The notes below the pieces were generated by a model. That model saw nothing but the letters and a program-made list of their open reading frames with translations, made no database searches and had not been told where the DNA came from. A stretch of DNA of 64,000 nucleotides, from NCBI GenBank assembly GCA_963823505.1, contig CAWGLY010000005.1:1736001-1800000 (forward strand), read 5' to 3'. A program made the position numbers and the translations under genes. Numbering within the stretch: position 1 is the first letter of the stretch; the number at the start of each line of letters is the position of its first letter. This DNA comes from DATHZQ01 sp963823505. GTDB taxonomy: Bacteria; Actinomycetota; Acidimicrobiia; Spongiisociales; UBA5794. Positions 26,607-35,247 of the stretch are shown here, piece after piece.

Positions 26607-26981
26607 TCAGTCTTTGAGCGACATCGCAAAGACCATCGCCTGCTCGTCGGTGTGGGTGATGGTGACGAGCACGCGAGTCACGCCGATCATCTCGGCCCGC
26701 CGTTGCGCGGTGCCGCTGAGGTTGACGCGGGGCGCCCCGCCACCGGTGATCTCGACGTCTTTCCAGTGGATACGCCGCCAACCGGCACCGAGACTCTTCA
26801 TCACGGCCTCCTTGCCGGCGAACCGAGCAGCGAGCCGCGCCGAAGGATCGACATAGCGGTGGGCATAGGCCCACTCGTGGTCGGTGAAGCAGCGGTCTTT
26901 GAACCGGTCGCCGTACTTCTGGAGAAGCCGACGCACCCGAGGTACTTCCGCCAAGTCGATGCCAAGACCCGAGATGTCCAT
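26607..26981 (-). CDS. acpS: holo-[acyl-carrier-protein] synthase
   Basis: 124 residues. It begins ISGLGIDLAEVPRV and has the conserved RFAGKEAVMKSLG and VTITHTDEQAMVFA motifs of AcpS. It transfers phosphopantetheine from CoA to acyl carrier proteins. It is separated from nnr by about 210 bp, in which I see no gene. The genomic position next to nnr/alr is common in bacteria. Confidence 0.93.
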   Translation of the reverse strand: MDISGLGIDLAEVPRVRRLLQKYGDRFKDRCFTDHEWAYAHRYVDPSARLAARFAGKEAVMKSLGAGWRRIHWKDVEITGGGAPRVNLSGTAQRRAEMIGVTRVLVTITHTDEQAMVFAMSLKD

Positions 26982-27029
26982 GGCGACAGACGGTAGCCGG
27001 GTGCGACGCTCCCGGCTCGGGCCGGTGCG

Positions 27030-27398
27030 TCAGCGAATCTGTGTGATCCGTCCGGCGTCGCCCCAACTGGAGTCCGCAGTGAGGACGGCAGCGTCGGTCC
27101 GCTCAGCGAGTGCGAGGCACAGTCGGTCGGCCAGCGAAAGGCCCTCCCCGCGCCGCCACCGTTGGGCGGCCCATTCGGCATCGTCCACGAGGACGGGTTC
27201 TACTTCCAGCGAGTAGCTGAGGAGGAGCGCTCTCACGAGGTCCCAATCTCGGCCCGCGGACAGCACCTTCTGGCCCACTTCGGACCAGTTGGCAGCGCCA
27301 CACAGGGCGCCGTCCTCCAGGGCAGTTTCGACAGAGCCTGCGCCCGGTTCGTCCTGGAGGAACGCCAACACGGCGGACGCGTCCAGGACCGGAGTCAC
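27030..27398 (-). CDS. PIN-domain toxin (VapC-like)
   Basis: 122 residues. Acidic PIN residues are visible in VLDASAVLAFLQ (D6), WSEVGQK, LADRLCLALA and ADSSWG. PIN toxins are Mg-dependent ribonucleases. The start overlaps the AbrB-type antitoxin gene by 4 bp, the standard vapBC layout. It lies upstream of acpS on the same strand. Confidence 0.88.
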   Translation of the reverse strand: MTPVLDASAVLAFLQDEPGAGSVETALEDGALCGAANWSEVGQKVLSAGRDWDLVRALLLSYSLEVEPVLVDDAEWAAQRWRRGEGLSLADRLCLALAERTDAAVLTADSSWGDAGRITQIR

Positions 27399-27640
27399 GA
27401 TGCGTCCTCACTCGCTGCGGCCGATCGACGATCAGCGAGCAGCTCGGAAACCAAGTCCACACCCTCGAGCTCTGCTCGCACCCGTTGCCGGAGCTGTTCT
27501 CGGGTCAACAAGACCAGACCGACCGGGGTTTCCAGCAACACGAGCTTCGTCCCCACTGCCAGCCCCGCCCGGTCACGCACCTCGGACGGCACCACGATCC
27601 GACCGCGGTCTCCCACAACTACGCTATATGTCCCACTCAT
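27395..27640 (-). CDS. AbrB/SpoVT-type antitoxin (VapB-like)
   Basis: 81 residues from the ATG at 27640. The N-terminal swapped-hairpin DNA-binding domain has the sequence VVGDRGRIVVPSEVRDRAGL typical of AbrB/MazE-like antitoxins, and an Ala/Glu-rich tail would bind the toxin. An inverted repeat lies 13 bp upstream of the start. A TATGTT box lies 6 nt before the ATG, so the transcript is probably leaderless. The longer frame upstream is rejected because it crosses this control region. Confidence 0.88.
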   Translation of the reverse strand: MSGTYSVVVGDRGRIVVPSEVRDRAGLAVGTKLVLLETPVGLVLLTREQLRQRVRAELEGVDLVSELLADRRSAAASEDAS

Positions 27641-27652
27641 ACGCACAACATA

Positions 27653-27673
27653 CCACACATACAGCATGTGTGG
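27653..27673. promoter_or_regulatory. inverted repeat before the vapBC-like pair
   Basis: CCACACAT-N5-ATGTGTGG is a perfect inverted repeat just upstream of the antitoxin's predicted -10 box. It is a good candidate operator for autoregulation by the toxin-antitoxin complex. Confidence 0.55.
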
Positions 27674-27739
27674 GATGATTACGCATCGAGTTACCCCGTC
27701 CAGCATGCCCGCAAGCCAATACGCCGGCAACCTCGATCC

Positions 27740-27769
27740 TTGATATGTGAGTAGTTACTCACGTATAGT
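27740..27769 (+). promoter_or_regulatory. promoter with a palindromic ArsR operator in the spacer
   Basis: TTGATA (27740-27745), an 18-bp spacer and TATAGT (27764-27769) form a good promoter. The spacer and flanks hold a near-perfect 24-bp palindrome: the core GTGAGTA-GT-TACTCAC is exact, and the outer arms have one mismatch. The start codon lies 7 nt after the -10 box. Confidence 0.65.
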
Positions 27770-27776
27770 GCCCGTC

Positions 27777-28538
27777 ATGGATGACGTGTTCAAGGCACTG
27801 AACGATGAGAGCAGGAGACTCTTGCTCGATCGGTTGTTCGTGGAGGATGGGCAGACGCTCGGACAGCTCTGTGAGCACCTGCCGGCGATGACACGCTTCG
27901 GCGTGATGAACCATCTCCGCATCCTCGAGGACGCCGAGCTCATCACCACCAAGAAGGTCGGCCGCTCCAAGTACCACTATCTCAACCCGGTGCCGATACG
28001 CCTCGCCCACGACCGCTGGATCAGCAAGTACACGGATCGCCTCGCCGGCACCGTTGCTGCGATCAAGACCACCGTCGAGAAAGGCGCCCAAGCCATGTCC
28101 AAACCCGCCCACATCTACCAGGCGTTCATCAGCGCTCCGAAAGACGAGGTCTGGAATGCCATCGTCGATGGCGATGTCACCGTCCAGTACTTCTACGGCA
28201 CCCGCGTCGAGTCGGCCTGGGAACCGGGCTCCAAGATCGTCTACACATACGACGACGGAACCATCGCCGCCGACGGCGAGATCCTGTCGATCGAGCACGG
28301 AGCGAACGTGGAGATGACGTTCCATGCACGCTGGGACCCCGAGCTCGAAGCCGAGGGACCGGCCAGGGAGATCTGGATGGTCGAAGAGGTAGGGAGCCTC
28401 ACCAAGCTGACGGTCGAGCTCTACGACGTGGCCGAAGGCTCCAAGACCCTCACCGACTTCGTCAACGGCTTCCCGCTCATCGTCTCCGGCTTGAAGACGC
28501 TGCTCGAAACCGGCGCCCCCCTGCCCCCGGCCTGGTGA
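27777..28538 (+). CDS. ArsR-type HTH / SRPBCC (AHSA1) fusion regulator
   Basis: 253 residues from the ATG at 27777, just after the palindrome promoter. Residues about 1-95 are an ArsR-type winged HTH (VFKALNDESRRLLLDRLF ... MNHLRILEDAELITTKKVGR). Residues about 115-253 are an SRPBCC/AHSA1-like ligand-binding domain (IYQAFISAPKDEVWNAIVDG). Such fusions bind a hydrophobic ligand and presumably autoregulate. No target gene is adjacent, so the ligand is unknown. A 14-bp hairpin follows. Confidence 0.85.
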   Translation: MDDVFKALNDESRRLLLDRLFVEDGQTLGQLCEHLPAMTRFGVMNHLRILEDAELITTKKVGRSKYHYLNPVPIRLAHDRWISKYTDRLAGTVAAIKTTVEKGAQAMSKPAHIYQAFISAPKDEVWNAIVDGDVTVQYFYGTRVESAWEPGSKIVYTYDDGTIAADGEILSIEHGANVEMTFHARWDPELEAEGPAREIWMVEEVGSLTKLTVELYDVAEGSKTLTDFVNGFPLIVSGLKTLLETGAPLPPAW

Positions 28539-28552
28539 GGACGGCCGACGCA

Positions 28553-28588
28553 CAACTACCGCCGACGTGACCTTGTCGGCGGTAGTTG
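28553..28588. terminator. bidirectional terminator
   Basis: A perfect 14-bp stem (CAACTACCGCCGAC with its complement) and an 8-nt loop lie between the convergent ArsR-SRPBCC and glmS genes. It probably serves both. Confidence 0.75.
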
Positions 28589-28629
28589 GCGTCGCAGATT
28601 CGGTTGTGCCCTTGGCTCCGCCCTACCGA

Positions 28630-30453
28630 CTACTCGACGGTGACCGACTTGGCGAGGTTGCGCGGCTGGTCGATGTCGTGGCCACGGAGCCGCGCCACGT
28701 GATACGCCAGCAACTGCAGCGGCACGATGGATGCGACAGGGCTGAGGAGATCGTCGGTGTGGGGGATCCGCAGCACGGCATCCGCAAACGACTCGATCTG
28801 CTCGTCATCGTCGTACGCAACGGCGAGTACCTTCGCTCCCCTCGCTTTCACCTCCTGCACCGCCGACATCGTCTTGTCATACAGTGCCCTTTGGGTGAGC
28901 ACCACGATGACCGGTGTGCCCGCTGTCACCAGCGCAAGCGTTCCGTGCTTGAGCTCGCCCGCAGGCATCGCCTCTGAGTGCAGATAGCTGATCTCTTTCA
29001 GCTTGAGCGAGCCCTCCATCGCGACGGCGTAGTCGAGGCCGCGGCCGATGAAATACACGTCCTGGGCGTCGGCGATCTGCTGAGCGGCCTTGACGATGTC
29101 GTCTTCGCGCTCGAGAACCTCTTCGAGCTGTGCCGGAAGCAGATGGAGACCGTGCGAGACCCGCTGCGAAAGGGCTTCGTCAACCACCCCACGAGCCCTG
29201 CCGATGCGCAACGCCAACAGGTATTGGGCGATCAGCATCGCCAGGTACGCCTTGGTGGAAGCCACCGAGATCTCCGGACCGGCCCGGGTGTACAGGATGT
29301 CGTCCGCTTCGCGGCTCAACGTCGAGCCGACGACGTTGGTGAGCGCCAGCAGCCGCGAGCCACGTTCCTTGGCGAGGCGGGCAGCCGCCAGCGTGTCGGC
29401 GGTCTCGCCCGATTGGCTGATGGCGATCGTCAGGCTCCCCGGCTCGACGAGGGGGTCGGCGTATCGCATCTCGTGCGCAAACTCGACCGATGTCGGAATG
29501 CGCAGGATGCGCTGGAAGATCTCCCTGCCGACGAGCCCTGCGTGCAGGGCCGTGCCGCAGGCGGTGATCCAGATCCGGTCGAGGTCACGGGCGAAGTCGT
29601 CGTCGAAGCCGACGTCCTCGAGTTGGACGTCGCCGTCGCCGTCGAGACGGCCGCCAACCGTTTCGGTCACGACCGTTGGTTGTTCGTGGATCTCCTTGAG
29701 CATGAAGTGGTCGTAGCCACCCTTCTCCGCCTGCTCGGCATCCCAGTCGACCCGCATGACCGGCCGCACGACGGGATCGCCTTCGATGGTCTCCACCTTG
29801 GCGCCCGTGGCGTCGACGATCACCATCTCGCCGTCCTCGATGATGAGGAAGTCGCGGGTGTGGTGGAGCACTGCCGGGATGTCCGACGCCAAGAAGGTCT
29901 CCCCTTCACCCAGCCCGACAACGAGTGGGCTCACCTTGCGAACGGCAACGATCTTCCCCGGTTCGTGGGCTGTCATCACCACGAGGGCGTAGGCGCCTTC
30001 TGCATGGGCGATGGCACGCCGGACCGCAGAGACGAGGTCCCCGTCGTATTCGTTGGCGACGAGGTGCGCCAGGATCTCGGTGTCGGTTTCCGACTCGAAC
30101 TGGTGCCCCGCGTCGCCGAGGCGTTGCCGCAACTCGTGGAAGTTCTCGATGATGCCGTTGTGCACGACGACGAACTTCCCCGACGGGTCGGTATGAGGGT
30201 GGGCGTTGACGTCGCTGGGCTGGCCGTGGGTGGCCCACCTGGTGTGGCCGATGCCGACGGTGCCCGACAGCGGCTCACGATCGAGCAAGGTGCTCAGCCG
30301 GTGAATCTTGCCTTCGGCCTTGCGGACGCGGATCTCTCCGTTCGCCACTGCGATGCCGGCTGAGTCATATCCGCGGTATTCGAGCCGTCGCAACCCCTCG
30401 AGGATCAACGGCGCGGCCTCTCGCGGACCTACGTATCCCATGATTCCGCACAC
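28630..30453 (-). CDS. glmS: glutamine--fructose-6-phosphate aminotransferase (isomerizing)
   Basis: 607 residues from a GTG at 30453, preceded by AAGGAGGT 8 bp upstream. The second codon is the catalytic Cys2 nucleophile (CGIMGYVG), which requires removal of the initiator. The N-terminal glutaminase domain is followed by two SIS domains (SQSGETADTLAA near 350 and GRGLDYAVAMEGSLKLKE near 485) and the C-terminal AKSVTVE. It makes glucosamine-6-phosphate for the cell wall. The 5' leader is a glmS ribozyme, so the gene is very likely controlled by its own product. Confidence 0.97.
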   Translation of the reverse strand: MCGIMGYVGPREAAPLILEGLRRLEYRGYDSAGIAVANGEIRVRKAEGKIHRLSTLLDREPLSGTVGIGHTRWATHGQPSDVNAHPHTDPSGKFVVVHNGIIENFHELRQRLGDAGHQFESETDTEILAHLVANEYDGDLVSAVRRAIAHAEGAYALVVMTAHEPGKIVAVRKVSPLVVGLGEGETFLASDIPAVLHHTRDFLIIEDGEMVIVDATGAKVETIEGDPVVRPVMRVDWDAEQAEKGGYDHFMLKEIHEQPTVVTETVGGRLDGDGDVQLEDVGFDDDFARDLDRIWITACGTALHAGLVGREIFQRILRIPTSVEFAHEMRYADPLVEPGSLTIAISQSGETADTLAAARLAKERGSRLLALTNVVGSTLSREADDILYTRAGPEISVASTKAYLAMLIAQYLLALRIGRARGVVDEALSQRVSHGLHLLPAQLEEVLEREDDIVKAAQQIADAQDVYFIGRGLDYAVAMEGSLKLKEISYLHSEAMPAGELKHGTLALVTAGTPVIVVLTQRALYDKTMSAVQEVKARGAKVLAVAYDDDEQIESFADAVLRIPHTDDLLSPVASIVPLQLLAYHVARLRGHDIDQPRNLAKSVTVE

Positions 30454-30509
30454 GCGCGCGGACCTCCTTGGTTCGGGACCGGAGGAAGGAACGGAAAGTG
30501 ATTCCGTTG

Positions 30510-30655
30510 CCACGTCGAGACAGTCTCTGTCCCCGGAGTCGCCTCCGGGTTTTGCCCTGTCCCGTCACGACCGTGGTTGGCCGAGAGGGCATCCGCCGAT
30601 GAGTTCGATGCTCCCTCCACCTCGTCACCTCACTCTGGGAGCGAGGCCTGGCGCT
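30510..30655 (-). ncRNA. glmS: glmS ribozyme/riboswitch (GlcN6P-activated)
   Basis: Read on the minus strand, this leader contains the invariant parts of the glmS ribozyme in order: AGCGCC with the cleavage site between A (30655) and G (30654), the P2 segment with GTGACGAGGTGGAGGG, then ATCGA, TCGGCGGATGCC, and a 3' domain with GGGCAAAACCC and GGAGGCGACTCC (P4/P4.1), closed by CCACG...CGTGG (P3). The total of about 146 nt is normal. It ends about 56 nt before the glmS start. Glucosamine-6-phosphate would trigger self-cleavage and mRNA decay. I assign it by conserved sequence; covariation was not computed. Confidence 0.93.
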
Positions 30656-30757
30656 AGGAGTTTGGTCTCCGGTCTATGTGGTTGTCTCGACAGCTTAGGG
30701 CGGGATCTTGGCTGTGCCATAGGTCGGACGGTCCAGAAGCTGAGCCTGTGCGCGCGA

Positions 30758-32071
30758 TCAGCCCAGTTCGGCGACCACGACTCTGCTGATCGTTGCGGCA
30801 ACGGACTCGGCCGTCACGATGGTTGGCGCCTCGACCATGACCCGCACGAGCGGCTCTGTGCCAGACGCCCGGACCAGCACGCGACCGTCGTCACCGAGAG
30901 CTTCCTCTGCTTCTCCGACGGCGCTCCACACCGCTTCGGCCCGGGAGAGCCGCGACTTGTCCCGCACGGTGATGTTGTTCAGCACTTGCGGGAACTCGGC
31001 CATGACCTTCCTCAGCTCCCGCAATTCGGCACCTGTGGCCACCAGCACGCCTGCGAGACGAAGGGCGGTGCGCAGCCCGTCGCCGCTCATGCGGTCCTCC
31101 AGCACGATGTGCCCCGACTGTTCCCCACCGAGGACCACACCCGAGCGTTGCATCTCCTCGAGGACGTAGCGGTCGCCGACCTGGGTCTCGATGATGCCGA
31201 TTCCCAGCTTCCGCATCGCCTGCTTGAAACCGAGGTTCGACATCACCGTCGAGACGATCCGGTCGCCTACGAGCGTCCCGACGCTCTTCATCTGGTCGGC
31301 GAGGATCGCCATGATGACATCGCCGTTGGCGGGCACACCGTCCTCATCGACTGCGATCAGCCGGTCGGCGTCGCCGTCAAAGCAGAATCCGACCCGACCG
31401 GCGACGACACCTGCGAGTGCTTCGGGGTGGGTGGCGCCGCACCCGTCGTTGATGTTCATCCCGTTGGGGTCGCCGTTGTGGACTTCGACGCCGGCGCCCA
31501 GCCGGCGGAACAGCTCAGGGGCCGCCTGGTAGGCGGCGCCGTTGGCGCAGTCGAGCACGAGATCGAGCCCGCCGAGATCGGGGTTGTCCTCGTCGGCGAG
31601 AACGTCGACGTAGCGGGCGACGGCCCGATCGTCTCTGAGCGCGATCCCGACGGCACTGCCCACGGGGGCGTGATACGGGGCTGACGACCGGTAGCGAGCC
31701 TCGATCGCCTCTTCCTTCTCGTCCGGCAGCTTGTTGCCCGTCGTCCCGATGAGCTTGATGCCGTTGTCGGGCGCCGGATTGTGGGATGCACTCACCATGA
31801 CCCCGAGCTCGGCGTGGGTGAGGTGCGTCATCCGGGACACAGCGCCGACCGGGATCACACCAAGGTCAACGGTGTCGACACCGACGGAGTTGAGCCCGGC
31901 TTGCAGTGCGGAAGCGAGCATCGGGCCGGAGCGCCGCGTGTCGCGGCCGATGAGGACTGGCCCGCGGACGGTCTCACCAGCGGCGCGGCCGATGTCGAAT
32001 GCCAGTTGCGGCGTCAGCTCGGCGTTGGCTACGCCTCGGACTCCATCGGTCCCAAAGAGTCGGCCCCCCAT
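30758..32071 (-). CDS. glmM: phosphoglucosamine mutase
   Basis: 437 residues. It begins LFGTDGVRGVAN and carries the phosphoserine loop SASHNPAPDNGIK near residue 100, the Mg loop FDGDADRL near 240 and the C-terminal phosphate-binding RASGTEPLVRVMVEA. These features are specific to GlmM. It converts glucosamine-6-phosphate to glucosamine-1-phosphate, the step after GlmS. It lies between rpsI (23 bp upstream) and the glmS leader. Confidence 0.96.
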   Translation of the reverse strand: MGGRLFGTDGVRGVANAELTPQLAFDIGRAAGETVRGPVLIGRDTRRSGPMLASALQAGLNSVGVDTVDLGVIPVGAVSRMTHLTHAELGVMVSASHNPAPDNGIKLIGTTGNKLPDEKEEAIEARYRSSAPYHAPVGSAVGIALRDDRAVARYVDVLADEDNPDLGGLDLVLDCANGAAYQAAPELFRRLGAGVEVHNGDPNGMNINDGCGATHPEALAGVVAGRVGFCFDGDADRLIAVDEDGVPANGDVIMAILADQMKSVGTLVGDRIVSTVMSNLGFKQAMRKLGIGIIETQVGDRYVLEEMQRSGVVLGGEQSGHIVLEDRMSGDGLRTALRLAGVLVATGAELRELRKVMAEFPQVLNNITVRDKSRLSRAEAVWSAVGEAEEALGDDGRVLVRASGTEPLVRVMVEAPTIVTAESVAATISRVVVAELG

Positions 32072-32094
32072 GACCTACCTCGACGAGCCGGGGG

Positions 32095-32487
32095 TCAGCG
32101 CTTCGTGAACTGCGGAGCGCGGCGGGCCTTGCGGAGACCGTATTTCTTGCGCTCGACACGACGGGCGTCGCGGCGGAGAAAACCCTCGCGCTTGAGCGGT
32201 GTTCTCAGATCAGGGTCGATGGCAACGAGGGCCCGGGCGATACCGAGTCGGAGCGCATCGGTCTGACCGGTGAATCCTCCACCTTCGAGGGTGGCCTCCA
32301 CGTTGTAGCGGCCCGCGAGCTCGACAGTCTTCAGTGGTTCGAGGACCCGCAACCGGAGCGCCAACTGCGGGAAGTAATTGTCGAGGGTACGCCCGTTGAG
32401 CTTGAACTCGCCGGTGCCGTCGTACAGCCGAACGCGAGCAACCGAACTCTTGCGGCGGCCGGTGGTCTGGGCGAGGGGCTTCGGCAT
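32095..32487 (-). CDS. rpsI: 30S ribosomal protein S9
   Basis: 130 residues, typical length, ending in the conserved ARRAPQFTKR tail that reaches the P-site tRNA. It also has the conserved GRRKSSVARVRL and GGGFTGQTDALRLGIARAL motifs. The ATG overlaps the rplM stop by one base (TGATG), giving translational coupling. Confidence 0.97.
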   Translation of the reverse strand: MPKPLAQTTGRRKSSVARVRLYDGTGEFKLNGRTLDNYFPQLALRLRVLEPLKTVELAGRYNVEATLEGGGFTGQTDALRLGIARALVAIDPDLRTPLKREGFLRRDARRVERKKYGLRKARRAPQFTKR

Positions 32488-32945
32488 CAGGCGTTCACCT
32501 TTCCGATCTGGAGGGGTTGCGGGTTCTGCGCCGCATGCGGGTGGTCGGGACCGGCGTACACCTTGAGCTTGGTGATGATCTGGCGGCCGAGCTTGTTCTT
32601 GGGAAGCATGCCTCTGACCGCCGCCTCGATGATCCGCTCGGGGAACTTCTCCCGCATTTCGGCGAAGCTCATCTCTGAGAGGCCGCCGGGGAAGCCCGAG
32701 TGCCGGTAGTACATCTTCGACTGCTCTTTGGCCCCCGTCACCACGACCTTCCCGGCGTTGACCACGACGACGAAGTCGCCGCAATCCATGTGCGGGGCGA
32801 ACATCGGCTTGTGCTTGCCGCGCAGGATCGAGGCGATCGGAGAGGCTAGGCGACCAAGGGTCTGTCCGTCGGCGTCCACGACGAACCAGTCGCGCTGAAT
32901 GTCGCCGGGCTTCGGCGAGTAGGTCTTCTGCAGATTCGGCTTCAT
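32487..32945 (-). CDS. rplM: 50S ribosomal protein L13
   Basis: 152 residues with KTYSPKPGDIQRDWFVVDADG, the LGRLAS segment, HMDCGDFVVVVNAGK and RGMLPKNKLGR, all conserved in L13. It is the first gene of the rplM-rpsI pair. A TTGATC-N18-TACGAT promoter lies about 65 bp upstream. Confidence 0.97.
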   Translation of the reverse strand: MKPNLQKTYSPKPGDIQRDWFVVDADGQTLGRLASPIASILRGKHKPMFAPHMDCGDFVVVVNAGKVVVTGAKEQSKMYYRHSGFPGGLSEMSFAEMREKFPERIIEAAVRGMLPKNKLGRQIITKLKVYAGPDHPHAAQNPQPLQIGKVNA

Positions 32946-33011
32946 TCGCGCACCCGTCGAGAGAGACGTTGGACGTAAAAGAACGCTCCGGGACCCCGGA
33001 AGCGAGGCGTC

Positions 33012-33041
33012 ATCGTACCGGAGAGGGAGGCTGTTGATCAA
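33012..33041 (-). promoter_or_regulatory. predicted rplM-rpsI promoter
   Basis: On the minus strand, TTGATC (33036-33041), an 18-bp spacer and TACGAT (33012-33017) form a plausible promoter with a leader of about 60 nt before rplM. Confidence 0.5.
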
Positions 33042-33078
33042 ATCGTCGTGAGCGCTCGCACGACCGGCGAGGTACCGG

Positions 33079-33828
33079 TCATGACAATCGCACCGGCGCA
33101 TAGTGGACGCGCACCAGCGTGAGCCCGTGGGGAGGTGCCGCCCCTTTCGCCGCATGCCGATCACCCGCTTCCAAGATGGCGGGCACGGCGGTTGGGTCCA
33201 TACGACCGCGGCCTACTTCGACACACACGGCCACGAGTGATCGGACCATCTGATGGCAGAACGACGAGGCCACGACGTGGAAGGCGAGTGGTCCATCGGG
33301 TCGCCGCGACCATTCGGCACGGTGGACGAGCCGTACGGTGCTGCGGTCTCCCGCCTTCCGGCAGAACGAGGCGAAGTCGTGTTCACCGACGAAGTGCGAT
33401 GCGGCCTGGTTCATGGCGTCTCCGTCGAGCGCACGCCCGTAGTGCCATGCCGTTGCCGCAAGGAAGGGGTCGGGGGCCTCCCGGTCGACGATGACATAGA
33501 CGTACTCCCTGCCCATTGCCGAGAAGCGGGCATGGAACGCCTCAGGGGCGACCGTGCACGCCAGGATGGCAATCTCCGGGCCGAGTCGGCGGTTGAGGGA
33601 GCGGCGGATCTTGTCGCAGTCCAGCCCCGGTGCCGCAGTGAAGCTGGCAACCTGACCGGACGCATGCACGCCTTTGTCGGTTCTTCCGGCAACGAACGTG
33701 TCGACCGGGCCGATATGGTGCGCCAGGGCGACCTCGAGCTCGCCCTGGACGGTGCGGACGTTTGGCTGCCGGGCATAGCCGTGGAACCCGGTGCCGAGAT
33801 AGGCCAGATCGATGCGGTAGACCGTCAC
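33079..33828 (-). CDS. truA: tRNA pseudouridine(38-40) synthase
   Basis: 249 residues from a GTG at 33828. It has the catalytic aspartate motif AGRTDKGVHASGQV near residue 48 and the conserved FSAMGREYVY, HDFASFCRKAGD and CHQMVRSLVAV segments. It modifies positions 38-40 in tRNA anticodon stems. A longer frame upstream overlaps the Yip1-like gene and was rejected. The truA-rplM-rpsI order is typical. Confidence 0.95.
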   Translation of the reverse strand: MTVYRIDLAYLGTGFHGYARQPNVRTVQGELEVALAHHIGPVDTFVAGRTDKGVHASGQVASFTAAPGLDCDKIRRSLNRRLGPEIAILACTVAPEAFHARFSAMGREYVYVIVDREAPDPFLAATAWHYGRALDGDAMNQAASHFVGEHDFASFCRKAGDRSTVRLVHRAEWSRRPDGPLAFHVVASSFCHQMVRSLVAVCVEVGRGRMDPTAVPAILEAGDRHAAKGAAPPHGLTLVRVHYAPVRLS

Positions 33829-33839
33829 CCGACAGGCTT

Positions 33840-34370
33840 CTAGATCAGACCGCGACCGAGAATGGAGGCCACGATGATCCATCCGATGAGACCGCCCCCT
33901 GCGGCGATCGCCGCCTTCTCGATGGGCAGGTCCGATGCGTATCGCACGCCATGAGCGACCACGGCGAGGAACCAGAGACTGCCGATGATCAACGCGATGT
34001 AGGCGTTGGAGAAGATGCGGGCCGTGGCGACGAGCAGCAACAGCGTGGGATACGCAAAGCCGGTGATGCGGAGGATGATGGCGTAGCCGCCACCGCCGTT
34101 GAGAAGGAACTTGGCGATTGCGTACACGATCCCGCTGTACGCCAGCCAGAAGACTGCGGCCGTGATGGCGATCGCGAGCGCAAACTCCAGCCCGGAGAGA
34201 CTGGTCGTCAGACCCAAGAGCGTCGATCCGAAGCCGAGCTGGATGAGGATCCTGGTGGCCGCCACCAGGATGAGAGCGTCGCCCGTGGCGCGATCGTTGA
34301 AATCCATCCAGACGAACGCGTTGCGTTCGAAGCGGACCGCCTCCAGCAGCCTGCGCATGACCTCGCTCAT
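33840..34370 (-). CDS. Yip1-family multi-pass membrane protein
   Basis: 176 residues with about five hydrophobic segments. The N-terminal RNAFVWMDFNDRATGDALILV and the long helix distribution resemble bacterial Yip1-domain proteins. GGAGG lies 5 bp upstream of the ATG. No enzymatic motif is visible; function unknown. Confidence 0.65.
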   Translation of the reverse strand: MSEVMRRLLEAVRFERNAFVWMDFNDRATGDALILVAATRILIQLGFGSTLLGLTTSLSGLEFALAIAITAAVFWLAYSGIVYAIAKFLLNGGGGYAIILRITGFAYPTLLLLVATARIFSNAYIALIIGSLWFLAVVAHGVRYASDLPIEKAAIAAGGGLIGWIIVASILGRGLI

Positions 34371-34499
34371 GATCCTCCTTCGAAGGGCCGGCGCTGCGGA
34401 CTCGGTGGCGTCGTGCCGCAGGCGAGCATACCGGCGCCCCCGATGAGGAGCACCGCCGTCTACGCACTAACCTCGCTGGTCCGACGACAAGAGGTGATC

Positions 34500-35216
34500 A
34501 TGCGATCGAGACCGATCCTCGCGGCAGCCGGGGCGGCGGCGCTCGCCGCGGTGCTTGCGGCATGTGGTGGAGGCGGCGACGCAGACACCGTGGAGCTGGC
34601 AGAAACTCCGACGGCCGTCGAAGTCGCGATCTCCTCAGGATCGGTGCAGATCTCCGTCAACGCCAACGTCGGCGGGGCCACGGTGTCCACGGCGGTCGAC
34701 GGAGACGTCGAGTCCACGATCGAGATCGTCGATGGCGTCCTCGGCATCGTCGACACCTGCGACGGGACCGATTGCTCCGTCGACTACACGATTACGACAG
34801 GAAGTGACGTGTCCGTGGCAGTGACCACCGACGACGGCAACGTCACCGTGGCCAATTCCGAAGGCGACGTGACGGTCGGGATCGGCGACGGAAACCTCAG
34901 CCTGGCCTCGGTCACAGGCGATCTCCAGGTGGTCATGGGCGACGGCGACGTCATCGGGACCCGCCTCCAGGCGGCTACGGCGACCTTCGACGTCGAGAAG
35001 GGCAACATCGACATCACCTTCGACGAAGTGGTCACCACGCTCGTGGCGAGCACCGGCGAAGGCGACGTGACGGTCCAGTTGCCGGACGGCGAGTATGCGT
35101 TCGACACGACTCCTGAAGAGGACGGCGTCGATCTCCTGATCGACTCCACCGACGGTGCGGCGAACACCGTCACGCTGGCAACTGGCGGCGGCGACATCAC
35201 CGTCTACCGCCGGTAG
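34500..35216 (+). CDS. lipoprotein with DUF4097-like beta-helix domain
   Basis: 238 residues from the ATG at 34500 (GAGGTG upstream). A signal sequence ends in a lipobox LAAC (C22). The mature part consists of short repeating strands with the pattern DDGNVTVANSEGDVTVGIGDG, which fits a right-handed beta-helix of the DUF4097 type. The region is rich in Asp and Gly. Role unknown, probably at the cell surface. Confidence 0.75.
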   Translation: MRSRPILAAAGAAALAAVLAACGGGGDADTVELAETPTAVEVAISSGSVQISVNANVGGATVSTAVDGDVESTIEIVDGVLGIVDTCDGTDCSVDYTITTGSDVSVAVTTDDGNVTVANSEGDVTVGIGDGNLSLASVTGDLQVVMGDGDVIGTRLQAATATFDVEKGNIDITFDEVVTTLVASTGEGDVTVQLPDGEYAFDTTPEEDGVDLLIDSTDGAANTVTLATGGGDITVYRR

Positions 35217-35247
35217 CCGGGCCGAGCGAGCGGCTGGAATCCCTTTC

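Noticed and set aside
33829..34467. N-terminal extension of truA
   Set aside because: It overlaps the Yip1-like gene in another frame and lacks codon bias; the TruA domain starts at 33828.
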